Origin: Molossus alvarezi
Taxonomy: Eukaryota; Chordata; Mammalia; Chiroptera; Molossidae
Length of the DNA stretch: 64,000 nt
Assembly: GCA_037176705.1 (NCBI GenBank)
Contig: CM073899.1
Coordinates: 2,542,001 to 2,606,000, forward strand
Direction: 5' to 3'
Position 1 is the first letter of the stretch. Every line of letters starts with the position of its first letter. This document shows positions 44,070 to 56,184 of the stretch, piece by piece. Below the pieces are notes generated by a model, which was not told the origin of the DNA, searched no databases, and saw only the letters and a program-made list of their open reading frames with translations. The translations under genes were made by a program, and so were the position numbers.

Positions 44070-44805
44070 ATTGTAATGAACATATTATGCCTCAAAATAA
44101 TCACTCAAAACATTTACTTGGACTTCAAAATTCTGATATACTTGTTTAAAATAGTTTACACTGAGTACACTTAATTATACATAACACAATTATCTAAAGC
44201 AGGAGGCAAAAAAAAGTCTCATCAAAAACATCCTCAAATTTTACAATTTAGAATTATACAAGTAGTAGACTTTTGGTGCATGATGTTGGTGACCCAAAAA
44301 CAGTGACTTCAGAGTCTTTGTCGTCAATGATGTATACAATGGACCATGGTATCATAACAACTAATTCTGTTCATCAGAAATCCACAGTCCCTTTCTGTTC
44401 ACATGCACAATTTCATTTGATCGGAAAGTCTCCACATTTATGTTTTATGCCAAAGAGGAACACGATGGCTCTTCAAGGTGTAGAGCTAAGTGCTAACACT
44501 TGAAGCCACAAATAATGCTTATGTTTTGCCCATTCATTGTTCTGTGGATGAAAACATTGGGTCTTGGCCTAGGGAAGTTGGATGGAACTCCTTCGGATCA
44601 GGAATGCACTCTCCTAGAAAGTAGAGTGGCCAGAGTCCACGGCAGGACTCCCTAACTCAGCCACTGAATCACAACTGCTAAACACGTAAATCAGTGGCCT
44701 GAAAGAAAAACAGATTGGCCGAAACTCAACACCAACAGGCTCTAGTAGAAAAAACCATGTCTAGAAACCTTTAACAGAAATCTTGCTCCATTTTCTTTCT
44801 TTTTG
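44070..44805. other. Unique DNA
   Basis: Nothing recognised. Confidence 0.45.
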
Positions 44806-44807
44806 TA

Positions 44808-44999
44808 ATCCTCACCTTAGGATATTTTTCCATTGATTTTTAATAGGCAGGGAGGGAGGTGGGAGAGAGACACATCGATTGGTTGCCTTCTGCACGACAC
44901 CAACCAGGGCCAAGGATCGAAACTGCAACCCAGGTACGTGCCCTTGGCTGGGAATTGAACCCGCAAGCCTTTGGTCTGAGGTCTGACACCAGCCAGGAC
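44808..44999 (-). mobile_element. Old type-B-like SINE, antisense
   Basis: Diverged copy. The hairpin complement 'ATCCTCACCTTAGGATA' (44808-44824) is intact enough to read, the body is shortened, and the head is near 44940-44999. Confidence 0.8.
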
Positions 45000-45364
45000 T
45001 GTCTTGCCCCATTCAGTGGCCTATATGGTAACAGCTGTCAGATCCTGCCAGCGTCTTAACAGATGGCACCACACCAACTGCTCTCTGCAAATGACCATGA
45101 TTATGTAATTACTTTAATTACAGGTAAAAATGAATAGAATATGTATGAAAAATATAAAACAGTACTAATAGATTACTATTATTTATTATAGTCTTTACAA
45201 AACTTGTACTAAGTCATTGTGTATTAGGGCCACCAAAACACACCATCTGGAGAACATGGGAGCAGCTCCTGTGGCCGTCGGGGGATGGGGCTTTGGGGGA
45301 CAGGGGGGTTGGGAAAGGAAGAGACTCTCGCCACCCCAGAGAATACCCCGTGCCAGGACATGTC
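45000..45364. other. Unique DNA
   Basis: Nothing firm. 45225-45260 faintly resembles an antisense MaLR start. Confidence 0.4.
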
Positions 45365-45450
45365 ATGAACATTATCTTATAAAATCCTCAACGTAAACCT
45401 AGAGACAAGAAATACTGTGTCATTCTACTAACTAGGTAGATGAGAATCGG
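45365..45450 (+). mobile_element. Possible MIR fragment
   Basis: 'GAACATTATCTTATAAAATC' followed by CTCAACGTAAACC and a GTAGATGAGAA segment parallels the MIR core. Confidence 0.45.
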
Positions 45451-45837
45451 GTCAAATATATTTTCAAGTGTTTTTGATGCTCTTACACTTTCCACACACA
45501 ATACTGCTTTTTGTTAAAATATCAATTTTTAACTTTGGTGGTTTTTCTCTTAGGCAGGGCGGGAGCTTTGGCTCGGTCTCAGCACCTTCCAGGGCTCCAG
45601 TGAGCATTTGTAAAAATGGGGCTCACAGGACTTCATTTGGAACAGACAGTACTATCCCGCACTTCTTCCCAAGGAGCAGAGACCGATCATTCTGCTTCCT
45701 AAATGTCATTAGTAAGTTCTCACTCTATCGTACTTTAGACTTGGATTATAGTTCATCTTTAATAATTATTTACATACCAGTGACTTTGGATTATATTTCT
45801 TTTTATCTATTTTATTCTTGTTACATTTGACTGTTGC
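45451..45837. other. Unique DNA
   Basis: Nothing recognised; the 120-codon frame at 45468-45830 has no domain. Confidence 0.45.
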
Positions 45838-45849
45838 CATAAACAGAAT

Positions 45850-46049
45850 TTTTTTTTCCTTTATTGATTTTAGAGAGACAGGAAGGGAGAGGGAGAGAGA
45901 AATAGAAACATTGATGAGAGAACATCGACTGGCCGCCTCCTGCAGGCCCCCCACGGGGTTCGGGCCCACAACCTGGGCATGTGTCCTGACCGGGAATCAA
46001 ACCAGCGACCTCTTGGTTGACGCTCAACCACTGAGCCACACTGGCTGGG
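45850..46049 (-). mobile_element. Type-A SINE, antisense
   Basis: Complete apart from a short loss in the head (CTTGGTTGACGCTCAACC). Imperfect TSD ATAAACAGAATTTTT / ATTAAGCAGAAATTTT. Confidence 0.92.
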
Positions 46050-46066
46050 CATATTAAGCAGAAATT

Positions 46067-47164
46067 TTATTTTGAATATATTGCCGATGAAGAAAGAAAC
46101 ATAAAATGAAAACTGTGTCCTGAACGCTAAGGCCTCCCATGTCTCACACAGTTTAGAAACTCCTACTGTTCCTCCCCGGCTGTTTGCTCTGAAGCTTGTG
46201 GAACACTGAGTTCGACCGAGTCCCTCTGTTGGTTCGTTTCCCAGGAATTAAATATTAGTATTTTTGCTCTGCTACAGTGACGTATATCTATGCACCTTAA
46301 AAATGAAAGTATTTATTCATATAAGTTTCCAAAAGCTTAAAAGCACATATAAAGATTAAAATCTTGCATAGAAATCACCAGATACTGATAAACTTCTCAG
46401 ACAGTGACTCGATGTTTCGCAGGAATGCCCACCCCACAGCCCCCCGCTCTCCGAGCCGACGTCTGTTTTCACACTGGCCCCTTGTGTTAAAAGCATCGAT
46501 TTACTCACGTTTATCAGCGCCTGCGCTTGAGTCCCAGCCCCTTGGGTGTGAAGACGGCCTTTGTGCCGCGAACGTGGAGTCGAGTGCCTTCTAGTCCCCT
46601 GTGGGCGCTGGGAACATGTTCCGAGAGCGAGGCGGTGAGCGAGTGGGAGGCTCTGACACTGAACTAGCTGCTGAGTAAACCCACGGCCCAGGAGCGCGGG
46701 GACGCGGAGGCTCAGCCTGACCTGCACCAGCCGCGATGGCTTCATGTCCGCACCCTCGTGCAGCCAGTCTTCCTGTGTCCCCAGCTGCCTGGTCCTGCTT
46801 GTCCCCAGGCAAGGGGGGCGCAGCGGGTCGTCTCCCTCATCACTCAGCTCGTCTAAACCGCGTGTTCGGAGGTGCCCCCAGGCTACTTGCATGAAGGGGA
46901 ACGACCTCCTGGGGCTGTTTGAGAGCAGGACGCTCTGCCCTGCACAGAGCCCAATGCGGGTCGAGGAGAACCCCACTCGTGGCCGTCCGCAGTCACAGGG
47001 CCGGGTTCGAGGGTGCCGGAGGCCGCGGAGTGTGGCGCGAGTGCCTTCCCGAGCGCTGGCCGCGCCACACGTGGCTCAGCACCCAGGCGGGACGGTCCTG
47101 CTCGGGCCCTGTCAGAAGGCCGTCAACAAGTTCTCTGGGCAAAGGCAGACTAAGGACAGGTGAC
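46067..47164. other. Unique DNA with CpG-rich block (about 46430-47125)
   Basis: AT-rich to 46420, then GC-rich. Between 46961 and 47110 I count about 19 CpG in about 150 bp, unusual for this window. Overlapping frames at 46356-46976 (minus, 206 codons) and 46744-47163 (plus, 139 codons) show no recognised domain. It could be a CpG island, an unrecognised exon, or simply GC-rich DNA. Confidence 0.45.
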
Positions 47165-47405
47165 AGCCCCGGCGGTGTGGCTCAGCGGTGAGAGCATTTG
47201 CCCATGGACCAGAGTCTTGGGTTCGATTCCAGTCAAGGGCACGTACCTTGTGTGTGTCTGATCCCCTGCGCTGGTGGGGTCGTGTGGGAGGCAGCCAGTC
47301 GATGTGTCTGTCTCGCATCGATTTCTCTCGCTCTCTCTCTTTCTGTCGCGCTCTCTCTGTCTGAAACTCAAAGGAAAAGTGTCCTCGGACGAGGACTACA
47401 ACAAA
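47165..47405 (+). mobile_element. Type-B-like SINE, variant
   Basis: The head and B-box are intact (GGGTTCGATTCCAGTC). The body carries CTGATCCCCTGCGCTGGTGG. The hairpin 'GTCCTCGGACGAGGAC' (47381-47396) has a longer, fully paired stem than in other copies. Confidence 0.88.
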
Positions 47406-47419
47406 ATAGGTCCCTTGCC

Positions 47420-47575
47420 CGGCCAGTGTGGCTCAGTGGAGTGAGCGCTGTCCCGTGCTCCCAGACAGAGGTCACCAGTCTGATTCCCGGTCAGGGCACA
47501 GACTGTTTCCATCCCTTCCTGTCCCTTCCTCCTTCTCTAAAATCAATAGAACATATTGAAAAAGAAAAATAATAT
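47420..47575 (+). mobile_element. Type-A SINE with internal deletion
   Basis: The head runs to GGTCAGGGCACAG. The middle of the body is missing and the sequence resumes at CCCTTCCTCCTTCTCTAAAATCAATAGA. It follows another SINE almost directly. Confidence 0.85.
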
Positions 47576-48239
47576 ATCTGCTTTAGTCTTGGCTAGAATT
47601 CAGTTTATCCCAATGGATTATGTCTCAGCTCTTCCTTTTTTACTCAGATAGGAGTTCCACTCTGCTGTGCAGCCTCACATTGGGCTTACCGCCTCTTCAC
47701 CTTGAGCGCCATGAGCTAGCGGCCGCTGTGGGTTAGTAATGTTGTGTTATACAGCCTAGAACACGATGCTTCCAGATTGCCGTTTCTTTCACGTACAGAG
47801 AAGCAAGGTGGAGAGTCTGTTAAGTAAACGCGTGCCGGCGGGAAACCCGCTCAGCCCCAGAGCCGGCAGCACCCCGTCTGCCAGCGGCTTCCCTGGGTTC
47901 CCTGCATCAGGGTCGAGTTTCCTGAAAGTCTCTGCGGTGCTTCAAGCTCGAGTAAGTTTCATCGTTCGGGGACTTGAGTCCCTCACTGGTCATACATGGA
48001 AAACACATCAAGCTGTGAACAGACATTGAAGAAATTATGCACTGTGGATCATTGCTAAGGTTGAGAATGGACTTAAATTCATATCCAAAATGATTTATAT
48101 CACTTTAAAGCTATCATATACATTAAATATTTTAATATTGTATGGACAATATTCATTGAATATTTTTCAATAAAAAGCTTAGCTTTAACATTATATTATA
48201 TGCAAGGCACCAAATAACTGCTTTATATGTTTGAGAGGG
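47576..48239. other. Unique DNA
   Basis: Nothing recognised. 48080-48190 is AT-rich. Confidence 0.45.
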
Positions 48240-48352
48240 TATTGTGTGTGTGCATACATATGTGTGCATGTGTGTGCACACATGTGTATGTGTGTGCACA
48301 CATGTGTATGTGTGTGCATACATGTGTGTGTGTTCATGTGCATGTGTGAGAT
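48240..48352. repeat. (TG)n/(CATGTGTGTGCA)n repeat
   Basis: TG-rich tract with a 12-16 bp higher pattern such as CACACATGTGTATGTGTGTG. Frames on both strands here give low-complexity Cys/Val or His/Thr strings. Confidence 0.95.
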
Positions 48353-48489
48353 GTTTATCAACAGTGGCTCAATCCAGCCTCCCAGAAAAGTACATGAGAT
48401 ACAATTGAGCAATCAGTGGCGGAGGAAAACATGGAGACACTCTCATCATGGAAAGCACAGGAGATATGATCCAAAGAGATGCTCATAGT
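48353..48489. other. Unique DNA
   Basis: Nothing recognised. Confidence 0.4.
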
Positions 48490-48705
48490 ACGGCCGGTGT
48501 GGCTCCAGTGGTTGATTGTCGACCCTGCACCAAGAGGTCGCCAGTTTGATTCCTGGTCAGGGCACGTGCCCAGGTTGTGGGCCGGATCCCCAGTGTGGGG
48601 CATGCAGGAGGCGGCCGATCAATGTTCTCTTTCATCGCTGTTCCTATCTCTCTCTTCCTCTCCCTTCCTCTCTCTCTAAAATCAATAAAGAAAAATTATT
48701 GAAAC
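48490..48705 (+). mobile_element. Type-A SINE
   Basis: Complete copy with a one-base insertion in the A-box (GGCTCCAGTGG), ending AATCAATAAAGAAAAATT. TSD not evident. Confidence 0.92.
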
Positions 48706-49300
48706 AAAAATAGATTAACAGGATTGGGGGAACCTCTACCTTCCACTCGATAAAGCAAGGACAAGTGGAAGGGGTGGAGACCAAGAGACACAGAGAACAG
48801 GTAACTAACAAGAGTTCACACAGAGGTGATGAAGGAAAGACAGACTCCAAGGAATGTATCCTGAGACTTAGAGCTGAAACTGAGAAGTCAAAACCAATAG
48901 ATCTCCTCATGCTAGTAAATAATCTGTGCATTGACCCTCTTGTTGGCTTGGTACAATTTGAGGAAAGTATTGAAACCTAATATAAACAGCATGCATTCTG
49001 TATTACTTTACATGTGTGTTTGCTAGGAAGGTTAAATAATAGACCAGGTCACCTCCTCTCCTGAGATGTCAGCAGAAAAGCAAAAATCAGCTTGTTCCTA
49101 GTGCTGACACTCTCAAGAACTGCACTTTTCATTATCCAGATGAGAAAATTAAAGCTGTTAATTAGAAGAACAGAACATTGAACTCCACTTTCTCTGGTTC
49201 AAAGAGAGGGCTTTTAAGAGTGATAGTTTCTGTGTAATTTGTTTACGTACACACGCCTGACCCTTCATAACACTGAGCTTCAGGGAAGCCGGACTTGTGC
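48706..49300. other. Unique DNA
   Basis: Nothing recognised. Confidence 0.45.
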
Positions 49301-49303
49301 CCA

Positions 49304-49640
49304 TGCATTAGCTTTCCAGGGCCATGAGAAATTAACACAGACGGGTGCCTTGGAACAAGAGGAAATTACTCTCTGATGATTCTTGAGTCCAGGTGTATGA
49401 AACCAAGATGTCAGAAGGGCCCTGCTCCCCAAAGGGTCTAGGGCAGACTTCTTCCTTGGCTTTGCCAGCCCTTGGTGACCAGGTGGCCCTGGGCTTATGG
49501 GTACATAATTCCAGCTTCTGCTGTTTTCTTTATATCACCTCGTTGGCCACCTGTCTGTCTTTTCTCCTCTGTCTGTGTCAAATCTCTCTCTGACTTTTCT
49601 TTATAATGTCACTTGTTATTACGCCCTATGAATCAGGATG
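49304..49640 (-). mobile_element. MaLR (MLT1/MST-type) LTR, antisense
   Basis: Complement landmarks in order: 'GCATTAGCTTTCCAGGGCCA' (49305-49324), TCTTGAGTCCAGGTGTATGA (49381-49400), 'GCTCCCCAAAGGGTCTAGGG' (49424-49443), TTCCTTGGCTTTGCCAGCC, and TTCTTTATATCACC. Old LTR, no coding content. Confidence 0.7.
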
Positions 49641-49682
49641 GTTTTGTCTGGAGACCCTTAACTTAACTGGATCTTTTATTTC

Positions 49683-50325
49683 TTTTCAATTTTTATTAAT
49701 TTATTTTTGTTATAAATGTTTCTCCTTTTTTCCCCTAGACACCCTCCTCCCCATCCCACCCCCACACCAAGCATTCTTGTCTATGTCCATTGGTTACACA
49801 TACATGGATATAAGTTCTTTGGTTCATCTCATCCATACCCTTTTGCCCCCTCTTCTGAGGTTTGTCAGTCTGAACCCTACTCCTTTCTATGTCTCCGGGT
49901 CTATTTTGTTCATCAGTTTATTTTGTTCATTATGTTCCACAAATAAGTGAGATCATGTGGTACTTGTCTTTCTCTGATTGTCTTATTTAACTTAGCATAA
50001 TACTCTCCAGGTCCCTCCATATCGTCTCAAAGATAAGAGATCTTTCTTTCTTACAGCTGCATAGTACTCCACTGTGTATATGTACCACTGCTTTTTTATC
50101 CGCTTGTCTACTGATGGACACTTGGACTGTTTCCAGATCTTAGCTATTGTAAATAATGCTGCTATGAACATGGGGGTACATATGTTCTTTCTGATTGGTG
50201 TTTCAGGCTTCTTAGGGTATATTCCTAGAAGTGGGATCACTGGGTCAAATGGCAGTTCACTTTTTAATTTTTTAATTGCATTTTCAAGGACCTTTTCCCA
50301 GGTATGGATCTGTGCATCGATTCCA
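49683..50325 (-). pseudogene. 5'-truncated L1, antisense (end of ORF2 and 3' UTR)
   Basis: The 3' UTR lies at 49683-49940, with the tail complement at its start. ORF2p C-terminal sequence on the minus strand includes 'ELPFDPVIPLLGIYPKKPET' (about 50255-50196) and 'MFIAALFTIAKIWKQSKCPS' (about 50166-50107), then WYIYTVEYYAAVRKKD. It is about 640 bp with one long open frame preserved. It has no endonuclease or RT core. A typical 5'-truncated insertion. Confidence 0.92.
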
Positions 50326-51934
50326 GGAGACTGAATGTGGACGTACCTTTCTGGGGTGCCACCTCTCAAACTATGAAACGAGGAGTTCAGGGCTGGTGCC
50401 TCACTCCCTGCATAGTAGGGGCACAGATGGAAGGGCCCATTACAAACTCTCACATTTTCCCTGAAACTGTCACAAATGACAAATTACTGTTTCATCATAT
50501 GTGTGTCATATTACTGGTTTGGTGTAATTGTAACTTCAGTACCATGGGATATTTTTACACCAGCATAAAGGAGCCACAGTAACATGACATATATTTTAAC
50601 CTAGTTACTGTGACAAAATATATCAAAATAACTACATCAAGATGTAGGAAAATTGTGGATGAAGAGAAAGGTTTTACTTAATTTAAGAACACCCTGAAAT
50701 GGTTTGTTTTGTAGAACAGTGATAACATGATCATGATGACCATAGTGACATGATGATGATTCATGACAATCACTGTCACCATCATCAGTAGCACAGCTCT
50801 GCCCTCTGCGTGAAGGAAGGACCCACAGACATAGCACCGACACATCAGCACAGTAACATTGGCGTGTCTTCACCACGTTTTCTCTGTTTCTGTTGAACTA
50901 AATGGGGGTCAGGGGACGTATCTCTGCCAGGGACACTTGGAACACAAGCTCTTTCCAGACAGGGCCTTGCAAACAGCCCTGCACCACACCCGCCTCCTTC
51001 CTCCGACTCGTGACCTCACAGCTGTGACGTCCTCATTCATCACGACTTCATGGACGGGCTCGGGCTGGAGACAGCCATTCCCGGGTCTGGGGAGGAACCA
51101 CGGGCTGCTGTTTGGTCTTCCTCTGCTTGTGATGTGAATGATTGGGGTTTCCTCATGACTGCATCCCCCCAGCTTCCCGATTAAAGGAAATACATCAATA
51201 GCCTGAAAGTGTGTGGGCGTCACTCACTGATGCTAAGTAGTGCCGCCACTATTCACGGCTCTCATTCCTCTTTAGAAATCGCTATAATTTGTATTTTTAA
51301 TGAATTATATCTTTATTCTTCCTGGTCCATGAGAATATGAAATGCTCGATGTGGGCTAGAATCAGTCTCATCTCATTGACCGGTGTATTCACAACACTTT
51401 TAAAAATCCATTCATCAAGGCCACCATAGGTTTTCATAGTATGGGAAAAAAATTGCCTGAATGCCGGTTGGTGGGGTAATGAAAATACCTCCGGGAAGAG
51501 CCACGGATTAGCAGCATTGACTTGGAAAACGCAGATGGGCTGCAAAGGGCTGAATCTTTCATCAAAATATGCTTCTTGCAAAGGTCTGCTCTTATTAACA
51601 CCAGTGGGGAAATAAAATATTAACTCCTGCCCAAGAAGTGAGTTACTGTGACCGCCAGTCAGAGGAAATGAATTCCAGGCAACACTGCTTGTACAAGCTC
51701 AGGGTGGACTCCAAGAACATCCGGAAACATACAGTCATGAGGATCCTTAAAAGAAACACATGAAGTAAACATCGAATGTTAGGACCTGCTGGGGCCTGAG
51801 ACCATGAAGGACAAGAGTGTCCATCTGTGAATTAGTCCTAGTAAGTATGTTCCACACTGATTCCACATCAAACAAAGCCTTTTCTTTTCTCCTTTGATAA
51901 ATAAACTTTAAAAAGCCCATCTTGCCCTATTTTA
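50326..51934. other. 1.6 kb of unique DNA
   Basis: Includes an ATGATG/ATCATC-rich patch at 50705-50790. No gene or family recognised. Frames at 50859-51223 overlap on both strands. Confidence 0.45.
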
Positions 51935-51936
51935 AA

Positions 51937-52158
51937 AAATATGTTTGTATTGATTTTTAGAGAGAGGGAGGGAGAGGGAGAGAGATAAAAATAGCAATGA
52001 GATAGAAACAGAAATGAGAGAGAACATTGATTGGCTGCCTCCTGCATGCCCCCCACTGGGGATCGAGCCCACAACCTGGGCCTGTGCCCTGCCCGGGAAT
52101 CGAACGGTTGACCTTTCGGTGCACAATGCCCAACCAATGTACCCACACTGGCCAGGGC
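51937..52158 (-). mobile_element. Type-A SINE, antisense, variant
   Basis: The pyrimidine-rich end is duplicated (two 'ATAGAAACA'-like segments at about 51986-52015). The head ends with ACCCACACTGGCCAGGGCA. Confidence 0.9.
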
Positions 52159-52605
52159 ACCTTACTCCGTTTTTTACACAGTTCTCCAACTAATACTAAT
52201 TATTGTGTGTGTGTTTTAGTGCTCAATAGGTTAGTTTCTCACTATAAAAATGTCACATAAAACTACAAAATATGACCAATTTTTTAGGCTGATATTCCTT
52301 CACTATTTAACATTTAGCATTAATTGGTAAATATAAGGGGTTCTGATATGCTTTTGAAAAGCTACTCAAGACCCAAATTCAATATATACATATCAGATGA
52401 CATACAGAAATCTGGGTTTCCGTATATTTCAAAATTCCCTTCAAGAATAAATACGTCCAGTGTTCCTTAGGACCTACCTCTGGGTCCCAGAATATAAGTT
52501 TCAGTACTTATCAAGATAATAACATTCACAGAAAATATATAATACATGCAAAGGTACACATACAAATTAGTTTTATTAAATTTAATCTTTGTAATCTTTT
52601 AAAGA
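52159..52605. other. Unique AT-rich DNA
   Basis: Nothing recognised. Confidence 0.45.
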
Positions 52606-52813
52606 ATTTTCTTTTCTCTTTATTGATTTTAGAGACAGAGGAAGAAAGAGAGAGGAAAACATGGATGAGAGAGAACATTGACTGGCTGCCTCCTGCAGGC
52701 CCCCCACTGGAGATTAGGCCCACAACCTGGGCATGTGCCCTGACCGGGAATCAAACCAGTGACCTCTTGGTGATGGGTAGATGCTCAACCCACTGAGCCA
52801 CACCGGCTGGACT
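52606..52813 (-). mobile_element. Type-A SINE, antisense
   Basis: Complete copy with small losses in the pyrimidine-rich part and the head (GGTGATGGGTAGATGC). Confidence 0.92.
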
Positions 52814-52949
52814 GTGTAATTTAAGTCTTTATCAGTCTTCAAATTCTATAATGAACTAGCCATGCATCCATGCTCACAAAAATAAAAAAGCTACAGCCAC
52901 TCCTGATTGCATTCATGGTCACCCACACATGCAATGAACCAGTCGTTCA

Positions 52950-53420
52950 GTTGCCTTGATCCACAAAATACAACCCTCACCACTTGTCACTGTCTACTCT
53001 CTTCCCCACAATTTCACACCAATACTGCTTCTCATCTGTCCAATCCAAAAGTGCGCCCATCGATCTCCTCCTCCACACTGACCCCAGTACAATCCACTCT
53101 CCGCACCTCGAAGAGGCAACCTGGTCTTAAAAATAAAAGGTTATGCACACATAAGATCATGTCACTCCTATGTTAAAATATTTCAATAACTTGTTTCAAA
53201 AGTTATAATAAAATGCAGATTTGTATAATTACCCAATGGGACTGAACTCCTCTCTCCAGCCTCATTGCTTATTATTCTGCCTGTTTCAATCAAGACACTC
53301 CAACAAGCTGCGTCTCCCTACTATTACCCTCGGCCCAGAGGCTGGTCTCCAGCTCTCTGTGTAGTTACCTTTCATGTGCACCTGGTCTCAAAGACCATCT
53401 CTCTACAGGAGCAGTTCCTA
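52950..53420 (+). mobile_element. L2-type LINE fragment, ancient
   Basis: Co-linear with the L2 3' region: 'GATCTCCTCCTCCACACTGA' (53061-53080), 'AAGATCATGTCACTCCTATG' (53153-53172), then an AATAAAATGCAGA segment and 'CTCCTCTCTCCAGCCTCATT'. No reading frame survives. Confidence 0.6.
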
Positions 53421-53497
53421 AGTGCTCTAAAGGTCATTTATGTCTGTTTGCAAAGCCACTCTGCTATTTGCAAGGATGATATTTTTCTTTTCATTTT

Positions 53498-53835
53498 TAC
53501 CTCCACGGGGATGTATAGAGTTGGCTACATATGTTCTCCTCCATGGGGATGTGTAGAGTTGACTACATATGTTCTCCTCCGTGGGGATGTGTAGAGTTGA
53601 CTACATATGTTCTCCTCCGTGGGGATGTGTAGAGTTGACTACATATGTTCTCCTCCGTGGGGATGTGTAGAGTTGACTACATATGTTCTCCTCCGTGGGG
53701 ATGTGTAGAGTTGACTACATATGTTCTCCTCCGTGGGGATGTGTAGAGTTGACTACATATGTTCTCCTCCGTGGGGATGTGTAGAGTTGACTACATATGT
53801 TCTCCTCCGTGGGGATGTGTAGAGTTGACTACATT
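53498..53835. repeat. 38-bp minisatellite, about nine copies
   Basis: Unit 'GTGGGGATGTGTAGAGTTGA' followed by CTACATATGTTCTCCTCC. Unit starts at 53581, 53619, 53657, 53695 and so on are exactly 38 bp apart and almost identical. Only the first two or three copies differ. Confidence 0.97.
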
Positions 53836-54425
53836 TCTCCAGCTTCAACCACTACCTGTGTGTTGTCGGCATGTAATAGCTGTCACCTGAACGAAGAAAT
53901 TTGTTAATGGAATCATCTTATACGCTAATGAAGTTGTCTAAGATCATAAACACATAACTTGACATTATTATTCTTGGAAATTTACTCACACAGAGAGACA
54001 GATTGTTTGCCAATCCAGGAAGACCCAGACACAGCCTCACTCAGCATTCGGTAGTTGACCAAATGGATCATCAGCTTGTGAAGAATAGCCTTGAACTTGA
54101 CTTCAGTCTTACCAGGTACTGTTTTTGTCTCGTCATTATTGTGTTTCATTGTCCTCTTTCATGTCTTCTCCATAGTCAAAGCAATGTCAAATCCAACGAT
54201 GGCATGTTACTCATAACCAAAGCCTCTACCTGAGTGTAATTTTCTGTTTTGAAAAACATTGATCAGAAGGAAAGGATTGGTAAATATAGGTCCTATCTTA
54301 AAAGTTGAAAAGAAAAAGGTATTACTGTTTCCTTGAGGCACACTCATTCCTGAATGAGGGATTAAGGGTTAGGGGTTCCCCATCGGTGCTGCTGCACACT
54401 CTGAGAAACAATAAAGATACCTACA
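53836..54425. other. Unique DNA
   Basis: Nothing recognised. Confidence 0.45.
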
Positions 54426-54625
54426 CCCAGCTGCTGTGGCTCAGTGGTTGAACATCGACCCTGAACCAGGAGGTGGCTGCTTTGATTCCTGGTCAGGACA
54501 CATGCCTGGGTTTCAGGTTCGATCCCCAGTGGGGGGCATGCAGGAGGCAGCCAATTGATGTTTCTCTCTCATCCACGTTTCTATCTCTCTCTCGCTCCCT
54601 CTCTCTCTGAAATCAATAAAAAATA
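54426..54625 (+). mobile_element. Ves SINE, older type-A-like
   Basis: The head reads CCCAGCTGCTGTGGCTCAGT with CCCTGAACCAGGAGGTGG. The body carries GGTTTCAGGTTCGATCCCC, and the end is GAAATCAATAAAAAATAC. Confidence 0.88.
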
Positions 54626-55019
54626 CATGTTTTCAAAGGAAAACGAAACTTCTTATAAAAGGGAATGAACTGTGTCTGTGATCCCCACGACGACTTATCT
54701 TCAGAGCAGCAAAGCAGTAAAAGCCACGCCGACACTCCCAGAAGAATCCAGCAGCAGCATTTGCACCTGGACTGTCCACACTGACGAGCGTTCCTGTCCG
54801 GCCTGCAGCTGCTGAGTCCGCCCTTTAACGCCCTCCTCCGGAAGGTCTACTGGCACTCATCACTAGGAGTGGCAGTGAACTGAATCAGCTGGACTCATAT
54901 TCAGAAAACATCCACTATCCAGATAGAAATGAGAGAAAAGGAGGAGGATACACGGAGAGGGAAGAGGGCCAGGAAATAGCACACAACCAAAGGAAGAAAC
55001 AGAAATGCAAAGAAACAAG
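54626..55019. other. Unique DNA
   Basis: Nothing recognised. Confidence 0.45.
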
Positions 55020-55225
55020 AAGGCTGGTGTGGCTCAGTGGCTGAGCATCAATCCTGCACCAAGAGGTCGCCAGTTCGATTCCTGGTCAGGGCACATGCCC
55101 AGGTTGTGGGCCTCATCCCCAGTGGGGGGCGTGCAGGAGGCAGCCAATGGATGTTCTCTCTCATCGATGTTCCTATCTCTCCCTCTCCCTTCCTCTCTCT
55201 CTAAAATCAATAAAGGAAGAACCAC
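55020..55225 (+). mobile_element. Type-A SINE
   Basis: Lacks the first few bases of the head (starts AAGGCTGGTGTGGCTCAG). Otherwise complete to AATCAATAAAGGAAG. Confidence 0.93.
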
Positions 55226-56180
55226 AAACTTTAAAAAATAATAATAATGATTAAGTTAGATCAATAAATACATAAGCACATTCTCCTCTTCAAGTTTTAA
55301 AGTATTACCGTAAGAAATGTGGATTCAAAAAGCGGCATCAATATCATTCAGCATGACTCATTCAGCAGAAGTTTCCCAAGTTCTCTTACTTCCAGGGTCC
55401 AAAAGCCAGGTGAGGGCACCTCACAGTGCAGAGACCAAGCCCTACACTCCGGTGAGGGGAGACAAACTAAAATGACAACAACAACAATAAAAAACAGAAT
55501 AAAGCAAAATAAAATAATTCCTGACAGTAAGTCCTCAGGGAGGTACATATATACACTATGAAACAGAATGATGGGGTAGGTAGTTTTAAATGAATAATTA
55601 ATGAGACTGGGAAGTCAGAAAAGGTATCTGAGGGGGTGACATTCCAGCAGATACCTGGATTATAAAACATTTCAGCCCAGGAAAGATTAGGGAAGAAGAA
55701 TTAAGCAAAAATGATAAACCATTTAAAGATCAATACTTAAGAAATTTTTGATGAGAGGATGATTAAAAAGAAAAGAGGGAGGTCTCAAATAAAATAAAAT
55801 TATAAAGGAAAATATTAGACATATATAGAGATGTCACAGAGATAATATTTGACAATATAGATTAAAGATTTCCCTGTCAATAAAATTTTTCAATCATAGA
55901 AGTAGATGAATTATTAGGAAAACATATTTTAACACTTACTAAAATAGAATAAAAACATAAATGGTGCAAAATTTAATTAATAGAATCAATCATTTTAATA
56001 AGGTTTTAATAATTTAAATAATTAAGTACCTTAAAATTACAATAGTAACAATACTTCAAGTTTCTCAGTCAATCAAACTTAGTTTCATATTTCAGCTTTC
56101 CAGGTTTTCCAGATACTGATGAGCTTACAAAAATTACGCCACTTTTCGGCACCTCAATTTTCTGTCCTCAAGATGCAGAT
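55226..56180. other. Unique, strongly AT-rich DNA
   Basis: Nothing recognised. 55780-56060 is nearly all A/T. Confidence 0.5.
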
Positions 56181-56184
56181 GATA

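Noticed and set aside
46356..46976. 206-codon minus-strand frame as a gene
   Set aside because: Low-complexity, Ser/Arg/Gly-rich translation typical of random GC-rich DNA. Kept only as part of the CpG-rich finding.
53498..53835. CRISPR-like repeat-spacer pattern
   Set aside because: The whole 38-bp unit is conserved from copy to copy, so there are no spacers.
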